A stretch of DNA of 64,000 nucleotides from Alphaproteobacteria bacterium (GCA_015062385.1 SUUT01000007.1:1-64000); one strand, 5' to 3'. Shown: positions 19,464-30,362, counted from the first letter of the stretch. Notes: generated from the sequence alone by a model not told the origin. Made by a program: numbers and translations.

Positions 19464-20608
19464 TAATAGCTCCATTCATTTGTGTAAGTTAAAGACACTC
19501 GTCCGCCGGCAAAGCGTTCAATTCGTCCGGCCAATTCCAATTCAACCAAAATAACATTTACAATATCGACCGGTATTTCTGTTCCCCGTATCAACTGATT
19601 AACGGTAATGGACTCCGGTCCTAAACGAGCGGTAATAATTGCTCGTGCTTTATCTAAATCATCTTTATCAAAAAAATACGGATAATCAGGCTCAACTTTT
19701 CTAACCGATTCCATCAATAATTTTGTGGAATTAAAATCCAATATTTGCATAATATCTTCTGCACAAGTGACTAAATGAGCCCCCTCTTTAATTAATTTAT
19801 TGGGACCCTCACTGCGAATATCAGCCGGAGACCCCGGAACGGCAAATATTTCCCTATTCTGGTCCAATGCACAATGAGCTGTAATTAACGAACCGGATAA
19901 CCGATTGGCTTCAATAACCAACACACCCACTGACAATCCTGAAATAATACGGTTTCTACGTGGAAAAAACGCCGGTAACGGTGTTGTACCAAGTGGCAAT
20001 TCGGAAACGAGACATCCCCGCTCTGCTATATCACGATAAAGTAATTCATTTTCTTTGGGATAGATTTGATCAACCCCTGTTCCCAAAACAGCAATGGTTC
20101 CCCCTTTTTGATTACAAGATGCTAAAACGCCAGTATGAGCAGCCGTATCAATACCACGTGCCATTCCGGAGACAACACTATAATCGTTTTGAGCCAATTC
20201 CGCAGCAATTTTACGGGTTAATAATTGTCCGTTAATTGAACAGTTTCTACTCCCAACAATACCTAGACAAATATTATCAAATAAACAAGTATGCCCTTTA
20301 ACAAACAATAAAGGCGGACGATCTTCTATTTCTTTAAGCAATCGAGGATATTCATCCGAATCGGATGTTAAAATAGAAACACCTTCTTTTTCAGCACGTT
20401 CCAATTGCTCATCAACACAACTGTCAGGAGCTACTTTTACAGATCGTCTGCGACCGCCTCTTTTCGACATATCAGGCAACTGTTCTACCGCTGCTTTTGC
20501 GGTTTTAAAATATTTCATTAAATACCGGTAAGTCATCGGACCGACATTTTCACTCAGTGCCAATTTCATCCGATAATAGGTTTCACTTTTTTGTACCATA
20601 GAAAACAC
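19463..20608 (-). CDS. dprA: DNA-processing protein DprA
   Basis: GIVGSRNCSINGQLLTRKIAAELAQNDYSVVSGMARGIDTAAHTGVL; SGLSVGVLVIEANRLSGSLITA. Confidence 0.95.
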   Translation of the reverse strand: MFSMVQKSETYYRMKLALSENVGPMTYRYLMKYFKTAKAAVEQLPDMSKRGGRRRSVKVAPDSCVDEQLERAEKEGVSILTSDSDEYPRLLKEIEDRPPLLFVKGHTCLFDNICLGIVGSRNCSINGQLLTRKIAAELAQNDYSVVSGMARGIDTAAHTGVLASCNQKGGTIAVLGTGVDQIYPKENELLYRDIAERGCLVSELPLGTTPLPAFFPRRNRIISGLSVGVLVIEANRLSGSLITAHCALDQNREIFAVPGSPADIRSEGPNKLIKEGAHLVTCAEDIMQILDFNSTKLLMESVRKVEPDYPYFFDKDDLDKARAIITARLGPESITVNQLIRGTEIPVDIVNVILVELELAGRIERFAGGRVSLTYTNEWSY

Positions 20609-21208
20609 CTATTTCTTTTTAAATCGAATTTTACTTTCTTCTCCCCGAATTAAGCGTTTAATATTGGACCGATGCCGATAAAATGACAACAGAGTCAACA
20701 ACAAATAAACACCTGCAATTTTTTTATCATTTTCAATAAACAAACTATAAATCGGTGCCATTGTTAACGCATTAAGGGCCGCCAAAGAGGAATATCGAAA
20801 AACAACGGCTGTCAAAAGCCATGTTAATGCCGTTAAAACACCAACCAACGGGGTCATTGCCAACAGTAATCCTAATGTTGAAGCAACACCCTTTCCACCT
20901 TTAAATTTTAACCAAACAGAATAATTATGTCCCAATACCGCAGCAACACCGGCAACAACACCGATTAATTGTGATTCATACATCCATTTAAATACCAACG
21001 CTACAAGAGCTGCCTTGCCGATATCACACAACAAGGTTGCCAATGCCAAATCTTTCCGACCTGTCCTTAAAACATTTGTTGCGCCGATATTTCCCGAACC
21101 GATTTGACGAATATCCCCTAATCCGGCCATTTTGGTAAAGACCAAACCAAATGGAATTGACCCTAAAAGATATCCGCATATCCCTGCAATTATATAGTGT
21201 ATCATCAT
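20609..21208 (-). CDS. plsY: Glycerol-3-phosphate acyltransferase PlsY
   Basis: YLLGSIPFGLVF, GSGNIGATNVLRTGRK, LKFKGGKGVASTLG. Confidence 0.95.
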   Translation of the reverse strand: MMIHYIIAGICGYLLGSIPFGLVFTKMAGLGDIRQIGSGNIGATNVLRTGRKDLALATLLCDIGKAALVALVFKWMYESQLIGVVAGVAAVLGHNYSVWLKFKGGKGVASTLGLLLAMTPLVGVLTALTWLLTAVVFRYSSLAALNALTMAPIYSLFIENDKKIAGVYLLLTLLSFYRHRSNIKRLIRGEESKIRFKKK

Positions 21209-21334
21209 TCTTATACCCCTTTAATAACCTTACATTGAAAAATCTTTTATACAACTTTTAAGTAAAAGGCAAGTAAAAATATTACAGATTTTCCCCTTTC
21301 ATATAATGAAAGAAAATTATATAAATCTGACTTA

Positions 21335-23122
21335 TTATTCCGCAAAAGCGGCATCAACAATTTGCAGTTGGATTTTTGACCGCCCTTTCCAATTATCTTT
21401 TTTTAATGTTCCCAACACATGAATCCGTTTATCTCCGACAGTCAACAATTGTTGCCCCAATGGGGTATCTGCTGCCCGAAAAGCAATTGCATTTAAATAT
21501 TGACCATTCCGACCGGACAACGTACAACCAACATGACCATTTTTTAACAAAACAGTGCGAGAAACAGTTACATCTTTTATTACAAATACCGGCTCGGGAT
21601 TCGATTCCCCAAACGGCGCCAACAAGGCCAAATTTTCCATAAGCGTATCTGTTAAAGCCCCTACGGATAACACCCCATCGACACTGATAACGGACGTATC
21701 CGAACTAATCATCTGCGGATTAATATGTTCTGCCAAATACTGATGAAACGCTTCTAATTGGGAACGTTTCAAAGAAAATCCTGCCGCCATCGGATGTCCA
21801 CCACCTCGTGATAAAATACCCAACTGGATGGCATTCATAACTAATGTTCCCAAATCAACACCGGAAACCGAACGAGAAGACCCCTTGACCTCATCATCTT
21901 CAATACTTAATGCAAATACAGGCAAATTATATTTATCTTTTAACCGTCCGGCAACGATTCCAACAACTCCCTGATGCCAGTTTTCTCCTTGAACAACTAA
22001 AAACGGAGTTGTAATCGGGGCTGCTTCCACTTGATTCATGGCTTCATTCAATACGGCTGTTTCAATTTCCCTTCGTGTTGTATTCAATGCTTCCAATTCT
22101 TCGGCTAAAACTTTTGCTGTTAATAAATCCTTTGAAGATAACAATCTCATGCCGATATCGGATTTTCCAACCCGTCCGCATGCATTAATACGGGGACCAA
22201 ACACGTATCCTAAATGATAAGCCTCCGGGGCCTCTTCCAAATTAACCAATTCGGCTAACGCCCGCAAACCTAAATTTTTACCGTTTCTCATTTGCTTTAA
22301 ACCGGATTTAACAAACAACCGATTAACGCCTTGCAATTTCACAACATCACATACCGTACCAAATGCAACTAAATCCAAATATTCCATTAAATTCGGCTGT
22401 TGCTTGTTTTGATAAAACCCACCATCCCGCAAAATGGCATTTAAAGCAACGACAAACAAAAACACCACACCGACTGCCGCCATATACCGACACGGATGAT
22501 TAACATCCTCATCCAATCTTTTGGGGTTCACAATGGCATAAGCATTGGGTAATCGTGTTTCATCGGCATCATGATGATCCAACACCAAAACATCCAATCC
22601 CAATTCTGTCCCATAATTTATCGGCTCAAAAGCCGTCATACCACAATCTAACGTTGCGACAACAGAACATCCTTTTTGCCGATACTCTTTCATCTTATCG
22701 GCATTCGGACCATACCCGTCTTCTCTGTCTGGTATAAAACAATACGTTTGAACACCGCAACTTTCCAAAAACATTTTTAATAATGCCGTTGAGGTTGCCC
22801 CATCAACATCATAATCACCCATTAATCCAATCGGCTCTCCGTCTAAAACGGCTTTTGCCATCCGATCAGCAGCTTTTCGCATATCCTTTAATGAAAAAGG
22901 ATTCGGCAAATGATTTTTTAACGTTGGATTTAAAAAAGCTTCTGCCATTTCTGCCGTAATATTGCGTGAAGCCATAATACGTGCAACAATTTCTGGTAAT
23001 TGATATCGCTGTTGCAAAAAACGAGCTAACCGAAAATCACACTCTTTAACATTCCAACGCATTCCGTTAAAGGAATGACGTACATCCAATATATTCATAA
23101 AAAAATCCTTATAACTATTCAA
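21335..23122 (-). CDS. recJ: Single-stranded-DNA exonuclease RecJ
   Basis: GDYDVDGATSTALL, VLDHHDADETRLPNAYAIVNPKR, GPRINACGRVG, SRGGGHPMAAGFSL. Confidence 0.95.
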   Translation of the reverse strand: MNSYKDFFMNILDVRHSFNGMRWNVKECDFRLARFLQQRYQLPEIVARIMASRNITAEMAEAFLNPTLKNHLPNPFSLKDMRKAADRMAKAVLDGEPIGLMGDYDVDGATSTALLKMFLESCGVQTYCFIPDREDGYGPNADKMKEYRQKGCSVVATLDCGMTAFEPINYGTELGLDVLVLDHHDADETRLPNAYAIVNPKRLDEDVNHPCRYMAAVGVVFLFVVALNAILRDGGFYQNKQQPNLMEYLDLVAFGTVCDVVKLQGVNRLFVKSGLKQMRNGKNLGLRALAELVNLEEAPEAYHLGYVFGPRINACGRVGKSDIGMRLLSSKDLLTAKVLAEELEALNTTRREIETAVLNEAMNQVEAAPITTPFLVVQGENWHQGVVGIVAGRLKDKYNLPVFALSIEDDEVKGSSRSVSGVDLGTLVMNAIQLGILSRGGGHPMAAGFSLKRSQLEAFHQYLAEHINPQMISSDTSVISVDGVLSVGALTDTLMENLALLAPFGESNPEPVFVIKDVTVSRTVLLKNGHVGCTLSGRNGQYLNAIAFRAADTPLGQQLLTVGDKRIHVLGTLKKDNWKGRSKIQLQIVDAAFAE

Positions 23123-23312
23123 TCAAATAAACTGTATCTGTTTTTTTTTACGAAAGCAAGAAAAAAGTAAATAAAAGTTAAGCCCACCCTAATCAAACGC
23201 ATTAACACACCCATAAAAGAACAAAGAACATTCCATGTATTAAAAAAAAATTCTTATTAAACCGACCATATCTGTTTTTTTTGAAAAACAACAAAAAAAT
23301 TAAATAAAAGTC

Positions 23313-23341
23313 TTGCAAGTTGACTTTTTTTTCTTTATAAT
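23313..23341 (+). promoter_or_regulatory. Putative sigma70-like promoter of glgA
   Basis: TTGCAA-N17-TATAAT just upstream of the SD and ATG. Confidence 0.6.
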
Positions 23342-23368
23342 GCCCATATCAACATTGAGGGGGGAAAA

Positions 23369-24850
23369 ATGACACAAAATATCTTATTTATCGCAAGTGA
23401 AATGACACCGTTTATCAAAACGGGCGGTTTGGGAGATGTCGTCGGAGCTTTACCGAAAACACTTGTTGCAAATGGTGGCGTAAACGTTAAAGTAATCATT
23501 CCGCTTTATTCGAGTATTGATTATCAAAAATACAAGCTGTTTCCACGGATGCAAGGCAACTGTGTTTCCATGGGAAACTGTCAGGAATTTTTCAGTGTTC
23601 ATCAATCTAACTATATTACAGGTGTTGAAACATACTTTATTGAATTCAACAAATATTTCGGTCGTCCGATCTATCGCCAACATGGATTGTATGACGATGC
23701 GGCAACACATAATGAATATCAAGATAATGCCTATCGTTTTTCATTTTTTTCCCGTGCGGCACTGCAAACAGCAAAAGATTTGGGCTTCCGTCCGGACATT
23801 GTTCACGTGCATGACTGGCAAACGGCTTTAGTTCCTTATTATATTAAACATGATCATGATCCGTTTTTTGCCAATACAAAAAGTTTGTTAACATTACACA
23901 ATTTACCTTATCAAGGGCGTTTCGGTTCCGATGCTGTTCCATATGCAAAAATCGATTGGGCAGACTTTAACTGGAATGCTTTTGAGGATTACGGACGAAT
24001 CAACATGTTAAAAGGCGGTATTCGTTATGCCGATAAGTTAAATACGGTTTCTCCAAATTATGCCCGTGAAATTTTAACACCCGAATACGGAGCCGGCTTA
24101 GATTTTATGTTAAGAGAGCGTCAAAACGACTTAAGTGGCATTTTAAACGGTATTGATACACAATTATGGAACCCGCAAAATGACTTGGTTATTCCGCATC
24201 AATATACATGGGATAATTCCGAACAGGGAAAAGCCGCCAACAAAGCTGCTTTGGTAAAAGAATTTAAACTGGGTTCGGTTGATAAACCTATTTTTTCCAT
24301 GGCTGTTCGTTTAACAGAACAAAAAGGCGTAAAAATGCTTTCCGAATGTATTGAACCGGTTTTAAACACTATGCATTGTCAATTTGTTATCATGGGGAAT
24401 GGCGATGGATGGATTCAAAATTATTTTGACTCACTTCCTAAGAAATATCCTGGACAAATTTCCGTTAAAATCGGATTCGATTCCGAAACAGAACACTTGA
24501 TGGATGCCGGTGCAGATTTCTCTTTGGTTCCGTCTATCTATGAACCGTGCGGTTTAAAACAAATGGTCAGTCAGACATACGGGGCTTTACCGGTCGGACG
24601 TTCTACCGGCGGATTAGAAGATACTATTTTAAATTATAATGAATATTACGGTGTCGGAACGGGATTTAAATTCCACGACATTTCCGCTCGTGCTTTATAC
24701 AACACGATTGGTTGGGCAAACGCAACGTGGTTTGACAGACCTGAACACATTCAAATGATGCGTAAAATGGCTATGAAACAAAATTATTCATGGGCAAAAT
24801 CTTCTATGGATTATAAAAACTTATACAGTAAAATGGCAGGAGTATATTAA
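23369..24850 (+). CDS. glgA: Glycogen synthase
   Basis: NILFIASEMTPFIKTGGLGDVVGALPKTL; HVHDWQTALVPYY; SIYEPCGLKQMVSQTYGALPVGRSTGGLEDTI. Confidence 0.96.
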   Translation: MTQNILFIASEMTPFIKTGGLGDVVGALPKTLVANGGVNVKVIIPLYSSIDYQKYKLFPRMQGNCVSMGNCQEFFSVHQSNYITGVETYFIEFNKYFGRPIYRQHGLYDDAATHNEYQDNAYRFSFFSRAALQTAKDLGFRPDIVHVHDWQTALVPYYIKHDHDPFFANTKSLLTLHNLPYQGRFGSDAVPYAKIDWADFNWNAFEDYGRINMLKGGIRYADKLNTVSPNYAREILTPEYGAGLDFMLRERQNDLSGILNGIDTQLWNPQNDLVIPHQYTWDNSEQGKAANKAALVKEFKLGSVDKPIFSMAVRLTEQKGVKMLSECIEPVLNTMHCQFVIMGNGDGWIQNYFDSLPKKYPGQISVKIGFDSETEHLMDAGADFSLVPSIYEPCGLKQMVSQTYGALPVGRSTGGLEDTILNYNEYYGVGTGFKFHDISARALYNTIGWANATWFDRPEHIQMMRKMAMKQNYSWAKSSMDYKNLYSKMAGVY

Positions 24851-25758
24851 TGCGAAAAACAGCAGTTGCAATTGTGGGATGGGGAAATGTCGGACGTGCC
24901 TGCAAACGAGCAATTTCCGAATGTTCTGATATGTATTTAGCTGGGGTCGTTCGTCGAGCATCCTCTTTAAAAACAGAAGACCCAACATTGGAAAATACAG
25001 TTGTGGTTTCAGACATTAAGGAATTAGGAGATGTTGACGTTGCATTGTTGTGCATTCCCTCTCGTGAAGTTCCACAACGCATTCGGGAATATCATGCTAT
25101 GGGCATCAATACGGTTGACAGTTTTGACGAACATCATCGAATTGTTTCGCTTAGAAGAGAGTTGGATGTTTCCGCCAAAGTCAAAAAAACGGTATCCATT
25201 ATTGGAGCTGGCTGGGATCCGGGTACGGATTCGCTCATTCGAGCACTAATGAAAGTTGTTTCTTTAACAGGGCATACAACCACTACATTCGGTGGCAATA
25301 AAGGTGGTCGAAGCATGGGTCATACCGTACAGGTCAAAAGTATTGCCGGTGTTAAAGATGCTGTTGCTTTGACACTTGCAAACGGACGAGGTAAACAAAA
25401 ACGCAAAGTTTATGTTGAATTGGAAAAAGGTGCGGATATAACCGCTATTGAAAAAGCCATTTTAGCCGACGATTACTTTAAAAACGAACCAACGGAAATT
25501 ATGGTTGTTAAGAATATTGACAAATATAACACATTGCAGCATTCCGCCGAAATTGAACGCACGGGTATGCAGGCAAATCAAATGTACACTGTTTCAGGTA
25601 ATAATCCGGAATTTACAGCAAACATTATGGTATCATCCGTTCGAGCCTGTATGAATGCGTATAACAAAGAAGATTATGGTGTTTATACTTTTATTGAACG
25701 ACCAATTATTGATTATTTAGCGGGCAATTCATTGGATGACAAATTAGAAGGTTATTAA
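24850..25758 (+). CDS. ddh: meso-Diaminopimelate dehydrogenase
   Basis: VAIVGWGNVGRACKRAISECSDMYLAGVVRR, GAGWDPGTDSLIRALM, GRSMGHTVQVKSIAGVKDAVALT; TAATG overlap with glgA. Confidence 0.88.
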   Translation: MRKTAVAIVGWGNVGRACKRAISECSDMYLAGVVRRASSLKTEDPTLENTVVVSDIKELGDVDVALLCIPSREVPQRIREYHAMGINTVDSFDEHHRIVSLRRELDVSAKVKKTVSIIGAGWDPGTDSLIRALMKVVSLTGHTTTTFGGNKGGRSMGHTVQVKSIAGVKDAVALTLANGRGKQKRKVYVELEKGADITAIEKAILADDYFKNEPTEIMVVKNIDKYNTLQHSAEIERTGMQANQMYTVSGNNPEFTANIMVSSVRACMNAYNKEDYGVYTFIERPIIDYLAGNSLDDKLEGY

Positions 25759-25773
25759 ACACCCTATTTTTTT

Positions 25774-25812
25774 AAACACGATTCGCTTTTAAAGTTGAAT
25801 CGTGTTTTTTTA
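25774..25812 (+). terminator. Intrinsic terminator after ddh
   Basis: aaacacgattc...gaatcgtgttttttt. Confidence 0.8.
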
Positions 25813-25937
25813 TGACATCAAATATAACTTTGTCTATGTAGAATTAGACAATTCAAACATAAAGTGCATAAAGTTTTTCCAAACAATAGAACTGAAAATA
25901 AATTAAATCGGCTACATTAATCAGTAACTTATACAAG

Positions 25938-28184
25938 TTATTCTTCCATATTTTCTGTATTTTCATCCTCAAATACAATACAATTTCCATTAATAGGATC
26001 TTCAAAAGATATTTCCGGTGGACATTCGCACTTATTTGTTATCATGTTAAATATTTTATTTGAATCAATACAAACGCTACACGTTAACCCGTCTTCATCG
26101 GTTGTTCTATCTGCCGGACAAGCCAAACACCGATTTTGTTGATTGCTCGGATAATAGCCCTTATCACATTTAACGCATTTTCCGTTTTGTGTAATTGTAT
26201 TTGCCGGACAAGATTCGCACCCCGTACGGGATGAATTAGGAACTTGTCCCGTTGAACAAGAGGCACAACCCGTTGATGTCGGATAAGTCGTAGCAGAACA
26301 ACAATATTGACCGACACTTCCTCCAGTTGAACAATCACAACCATTTGTTATTTTAGAATTAAACTCACACGTTGCTTTCGGAATATTAATCTTTGCACAA
26401 CCATACTCATAACTACACCTATCTTCTGATTTTTTCTTCAAACTCGGTTCATAATTCCCATTCGCATGGCAATAATCCGGTGTGTTTTTCCACCACGTAT
26501 ACCAATAATAATATTGACTTCCAGCTTCCCGACAAGTAGTTCCGTTATAACATAATGAACAACCTTTATATTGAGCATCATTATAACATTTTCCATTTGC
26601 ATACACTTCTGTATATGGACAAGGAAGACACATATTTATAAAAGAATAGAAATATTGTTTTTTTAATCTGCAATTATCCATAATACATTCTCCGGTTGAA
26701 GCATCATACGTATAAAAACCCCGACAACTACACCACCCAAATTCATCCGTTCTTCCTTCTCGAACCTCCCACCGTCTGTGTAATGGAAAACTATCACACG
26801 TTCCACAAACAAATTTATTTCCGGATTTTTTTAAAACCTGCCATCGTCCACAATACGATTTTGTTGTCGGATTATACATTAATCGCATGCTAAAATTGTA
26901 TTCATCTATTTCCGTTAAATAAGCATTACATGTCCATGAAGTTCCATCCATTGAAGAGCATTGAATATCATTATTAACCCAATCTCTTGTTTCATTTTCA
27001 TTCCCTTCCAAAATCTTATGACACCATTTACTCGTCATAGCTTCACACTGTAAACATCCACTTGGCCCCTGATAATAATCTCTTGATTCATCACACACAC
27101 ACGTTTGTGTTCCACCAACTATTTCCGATTCAGCTTTATACCCTTTGCTTGTATCGCATAGACAATTTCCCGTTGTCCGATTGCGTAATCCTGTAAATCC
27201 CGTATCACTCGGACAAGATATAACACACTCGTTTATCCCATCGCCATCCTCATCAACATTATCTTTTCCGTCTGGACATTCGCACGTTTTAGGATTTGCT
27301 TCTGCCGGCGTATTAACGGGACATTTACAACTCGGTTCAGAATCCCCCTCATCTTGTCGCCATTCTTTCCGTCCCGAACAAACACACCGTCCATCTGCCA
27401 ATGTTAATCCTTTGGTTTTATCACAATCCGTTTCATCACATTGTCGACACACTTGTTCCGTATCATCACAACAAAAACCCGTACCACTATATTGACAATC
27501 CGTATCGACTATACATTTACAGACACCATATTCCCATATCGGTCTGTTTGCTGGGCATTGACAACTCTGATTACCTTGATTCCAACTGCGAGGCGGTTCA
27601 CATCGGGTACAATCTTCTCCATATTCATAATCGTGCCGACAAACACAACCATATGTTCCGTCTTCCTTTTGTCGCCAGACTTGTTTATCCGGACATCGTT
27701 CGATTGGATTATCATAGCTATCCCCACTTCCGTTAACACCACTTCCCCCGATGACAATACTGTCAAACGTAAATTGCATATTCATTTCAGCTGTTGTACA
27801 TGCTTTCGGGGTCATACCAATTCGCATAGAATTGAATATATCCCGTCTGTTTTGGAGTTTTTCACAAACCGAATCAGACACGTTAAACAAATCGACAATA
27901 TATTTCCCGTCACGATGTGTGACCATTGGTGTCGTATCGTCCGGTTTATACTTAGATAACATATTTTCTACAAAACGCCGTACTTCTTTTACGTGAGAAG
28001 AACGGTTATTTTGCGTTGCCAATAATTTAGCCTTACTGACAACATCCTGAATCTGTCCCGCTTGATACGATGAATACGCATATTGATAGCTTGCCATTCC
28101 ACCGATTGATAGAATCCCGATAATTGCCAAAACCCCAAGGATTTCTACCATACTCCGTCCGTGTTCATTGATTTTAGTTTGCAT
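25938..28184 (-). CDS. Prepilin-like N-terminus fused to Cys-rich ectodomain (copy B)
   Basis: Near-identical to copy A at the N-terminal (about 345 aa) and C-terminal ends, divergent in the middle. Confidence 0.8.
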   Translation of the reverse strand: MQTKINEHGRSMVEILGVLAIIGILSIGGMASYQYAYSSYQAGQIQDVVSKAKLLATQNNRSSHVKEVRRFVENMLSKYKPDDTTPMVTHRDGKYIVDLFNVSDSVCEKLQNRRDIFNSMRIGMTPKACTTAEMNMQFTFDSIVIGGSGVNGSGDSYDNPIERCPDKQVWRQKEDGTYGCVCRHDYEYGEDCTRCEPPRSWNQGNQSCQCPANRPIWEYGVCKCIVDTDCQYSGTGFCCDDTEQVCRQCDETDCDKTKGLTLADGRCVCSGRKEWRQDEGDSEPSCKCPVNTPAEANPKTCECPDGKDNVDEDGDGINECVISCPSDTGFTGLRNRTTGNCLCDTSKGYKAESEIVGGTQTCVCDESRDYYQGPSGCLQCEAMTSKWCHKILEGNENETRDWVNNDIQCSSMDGTSWTCNAYLTEIDEYNFSMRLMYNPTTKSYCGRWQVLKKSGNKFVCGTCDSFPLHRRWEVREGRTDEFGWCSCRGFYTYDASTGECIMDNCRLKKQYFYSFINMCLPCPYTEVYANGKCYNDAQYKGCSLCYNGTTCREAGSQYYYWYTWWKNTPDYCHANGNYEPSLKKKSEDRCSYEYGCAKINIPKATCEFNSKITNGCDCSTGGSVGQYCCSATTYPTSTGCASCSTGQVPNSSRTGCESCPANTITQNGKCVKCDKGYYPSNQQNRCLACPADRTTDEDGLTCSVCIDSNKIFNMITNKCECPPEISFEDPINGNCIVFEDENTENMEE

Positions 28185-28225
28185 ATCTTTCTCCTCACAT
28201 CATAAAGTTGCATTTATAAAATGAG

Positions 28226-28382
28226 TGTAATAAAAGGGACCTTTTTTTCCCGCTTCGAATCGAAAAAATCAGATTTTCAAGAAAATGAAAGATTGTTGTT
28301 TTAGTTGAATAATTTAATTAAAATTAAAAAAAATGCCAAAATGTGTAAAAAAGTGTTGCATTTATACGTCCCTTTTTTTGCA
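28226..28382 (-). promoter_or_regulatory. 157-bp dispersed leader element, copy B (uORF 28314-28361)
   Basis: Same length and inverted ends as copies at 14736, 36974 and 60764. Confidence 0.8.
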
Positions 28383-28690
28383 GATAGCAGCTTTTATACA
28401 TTTATTATATTTATTGTCATAGTATTTTTAAACTTAACCTCATATTGAACTTGTTTCAGATTCTCGGGTAGAACTGATAAAAATGATGCAATTGGTATAG
28501 TATTACAACAACAAGATTTCAAACAAACTCTTTTTTATTTAAATTTAATTAAAGCATCTAAACCTGTGGTTGTGAAGACTCTAAAAAATCAACCTAAAAT
28601 GGCGTTTTTTGTTAATTATACATAGACATCTAAATATAAAGTATATAGTATAACATACATTAATATTCAAAAAAACAGAAAGGGGAGAAA

Positions 28691-29251
28691 ATGTTCTTTG
28701 AACCACGCACACAACTAACAGGAGATAAAATAACCTTAATAAAACCAAGAGCTTTATTTTCGGAAATAACAACATTATTTCAACTAATTGATAACAATCG
28801 CAAAAATTTACTGCCTTGGCTTACACTGATTCAAACACCAACCCTTAAAAATCAAGAAGACATTTTTAAATTACTGCTTGAAATCGAATCCAAATGGAAA
28901 CAACAGGAAATTTTTACCTATTTAGTATATCACAATGAAACGCTTATTGGCATTATCAGTGCACTTATCAGCGTTCCAGCTAATAACGGTACGGAAATTT
29001 ATTTTTGGCAATCCAAAGAATTTACCAAAAAGGGATTTATACAGCAAGCCCTTTCTCTAATTGAAAAAGAATTTTTCTTTTTGGGGGTGGAACGTTTGTC
29101 TATCAAATGCGATGTTGAAAACTATACGGCACGAGGAATTGCCATTAAAGCCGGTTATCGTTTGGAAGGTATTATGCGTCATGCTTATTGGAATGCTCCA
29201 TTAAAAAGTTATCGTGATTTATATGTCTTTTCTAAAATAAAAAATGAATAA
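28691..29251 (+). CDS. GNAT-family (RimJ/RimL-like) N-acetyltransferase
   Basis: YLVYHNETLIGIIS..., VERLSIKCDVENYTARGIAIKAGYRLEGIMRHAYW. Confidence 0.85.
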   Translation: MFFEPRTQLTGDKITLIKPRALFSEITTLFQLIDNNRKNLLPWLTLIQTPTLKNQEDIFKLLLEIESKWKQQEIFTYLVYHNETLIGIISALISVPANNGTEIYFWQSKEFTKKGFIQQALSLIEKEFFFLGVERLSIKCDVENYTARGIAIKAGYRLEGIMRHAYWNAPLKSYRDLYVFSKIKNE

Positions 29252-29285
29252 TATACTATTCAAATACAAAAAATAAAAAAAATTA

Positions 29286-29314
29286 TTGACAAACAAGAAA
29301 ACTGGAAATAAAAT
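29286..29314 (+). promoter_or_regulatory. Putative sigma70-like promoter of ankyrin gene
   Basis: TTGACA-N17-TAAAAT. Confidence 0.6.
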
Positions 29315-29354
29315 ATTATTTACTGTGCAAAAAATAATAAAGGAGATAAATTTT

Positions 29355-30113
29355 ATGACTAAAAAACACAAAAAAGAAACAACGCAAATAACGCCGAAAA
29401 TGCAGGAAAAAATAACCACTATATTAAACAAAAAAGCACTCTACTTTGCTCTAAACAATAAATGGTCAGAAGTAAAAAAATGCATAAATAAAGGGGCAGA
29501 CGTTAATATGTGTAATAATCAAGGGTATTCTTTACTTCATTATAGCATTGCTCACGGTCAAAAAGAGCTCGTAACATTATTGCTAAATAAAGGAGCACAT
29601 CCGGATATAAGAGAAACAACATCGGGCGAAACACCATTATCTATGGCAACACGGCTTGCCGACAAAGCTACCATTATTGAATTATTGGAAAACGTTGCAA
29701 ATCCCAACACCGTTAACATTTATGGTGAAACACCTCTAATGATTGCTGCACGCAATGGATTGACCAGTATTGCCGAGTGTTTAATTATGGCTAATGCCGA
29801 TGTTAACAAAGGGAACGAAACATCATCTCCGTTATTTGAGGCACTCAAAAACCAAAATGTTGCCGTTACTTGGGTATTGTTAAATGCCGGTGCAAGTATT
29901 TATGATGCAAAAAATATTGGCGGAATTACAATTACACCGATTTCTTATGTATCATCACCAAATTATCCGCAAACACAATGTGCACTTAAAATTGAACAGA
30001 TGATTTTGGAACAAGCAGCAAACCAATCCAAGAAGAAAATTAGACCGATAATCATTCCTCATTCAAAAGCAACACCGCAACCGGCAAACAAAGAAATGTC
30101 TTACGGCGATTAA
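29355..30113 (+). CDS. Ankyrin-repeat protein
   Basis: GADVNMCNNQGYSLLHYSIAHGQKELVTLLLNKGAHPDIRE... Start moved to the ATG with aaaggag upstream; ORF track starts at 29286. Confidence 0.88.
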   Translation: MTKKHKKETTQITPKMQEKITTILNKKALYFALNNKWSEVKKCINKGADVNMCNNQGYSLLHYSIAHGQKELVTLLLNKGAHPDIRETTSGETPLSMATRLADKATIIELLENVANPNTVNIYGETPLMIAARNGLTSIAECLIMANADVNKGNETSSPLFEALKNQNVAVTWVLLNAGASIYDAKNIGGITITPISYVSSPNYPQTQCALKIEQMILEQAANQSKKKIRPIIIPHSKATPQPANKEMSYGD

Positions 30114-30133
30114 TTTCCGAATCACTCAACAGA

Positions 30134-30163
30134 AACGACCGACAAACTTATCGGTCGTTTTTT
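30134..30163 (+). terminator. Intrinsic terminator
   Basis: aacgaccgacaaacttatcggtcgtttttt. Confidence 0.8.
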
Positions 30164-30334
30164 GGGTATCAAATACAATATTGAACTTCTCCCTTGCCAT
30201 AAAACTTATAAAGCTTTTGAAAATCAAGTACACCGGGCAAAATAATTAATACAGCTTACAACAACCGGTAAATACTTACACCAATCCGCAATACGTTTTT
30301 GCCCCTTCCCTATCTACTGAAACAAAATAGGAAT

Positions 30335-30362
30335 TTGACAAAAATAAAAAAAAGATTATAAT
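30335..30362 (+). promoter_or_regulatory. Putative sigma70-like promoter
   Basis: TTGACA-N16-TATAAT. Confidence 0.65.

Noticed and set aside
12900-27000. Transposase-bearing mobile element between the two Cys-rich paralogues
   Set aside because: All genes between the copies are housekeeping (ppiD-like, topA, dprA, plsY, recJ, glgA, ddh); no transposase, integrase or target-site duplication seen.
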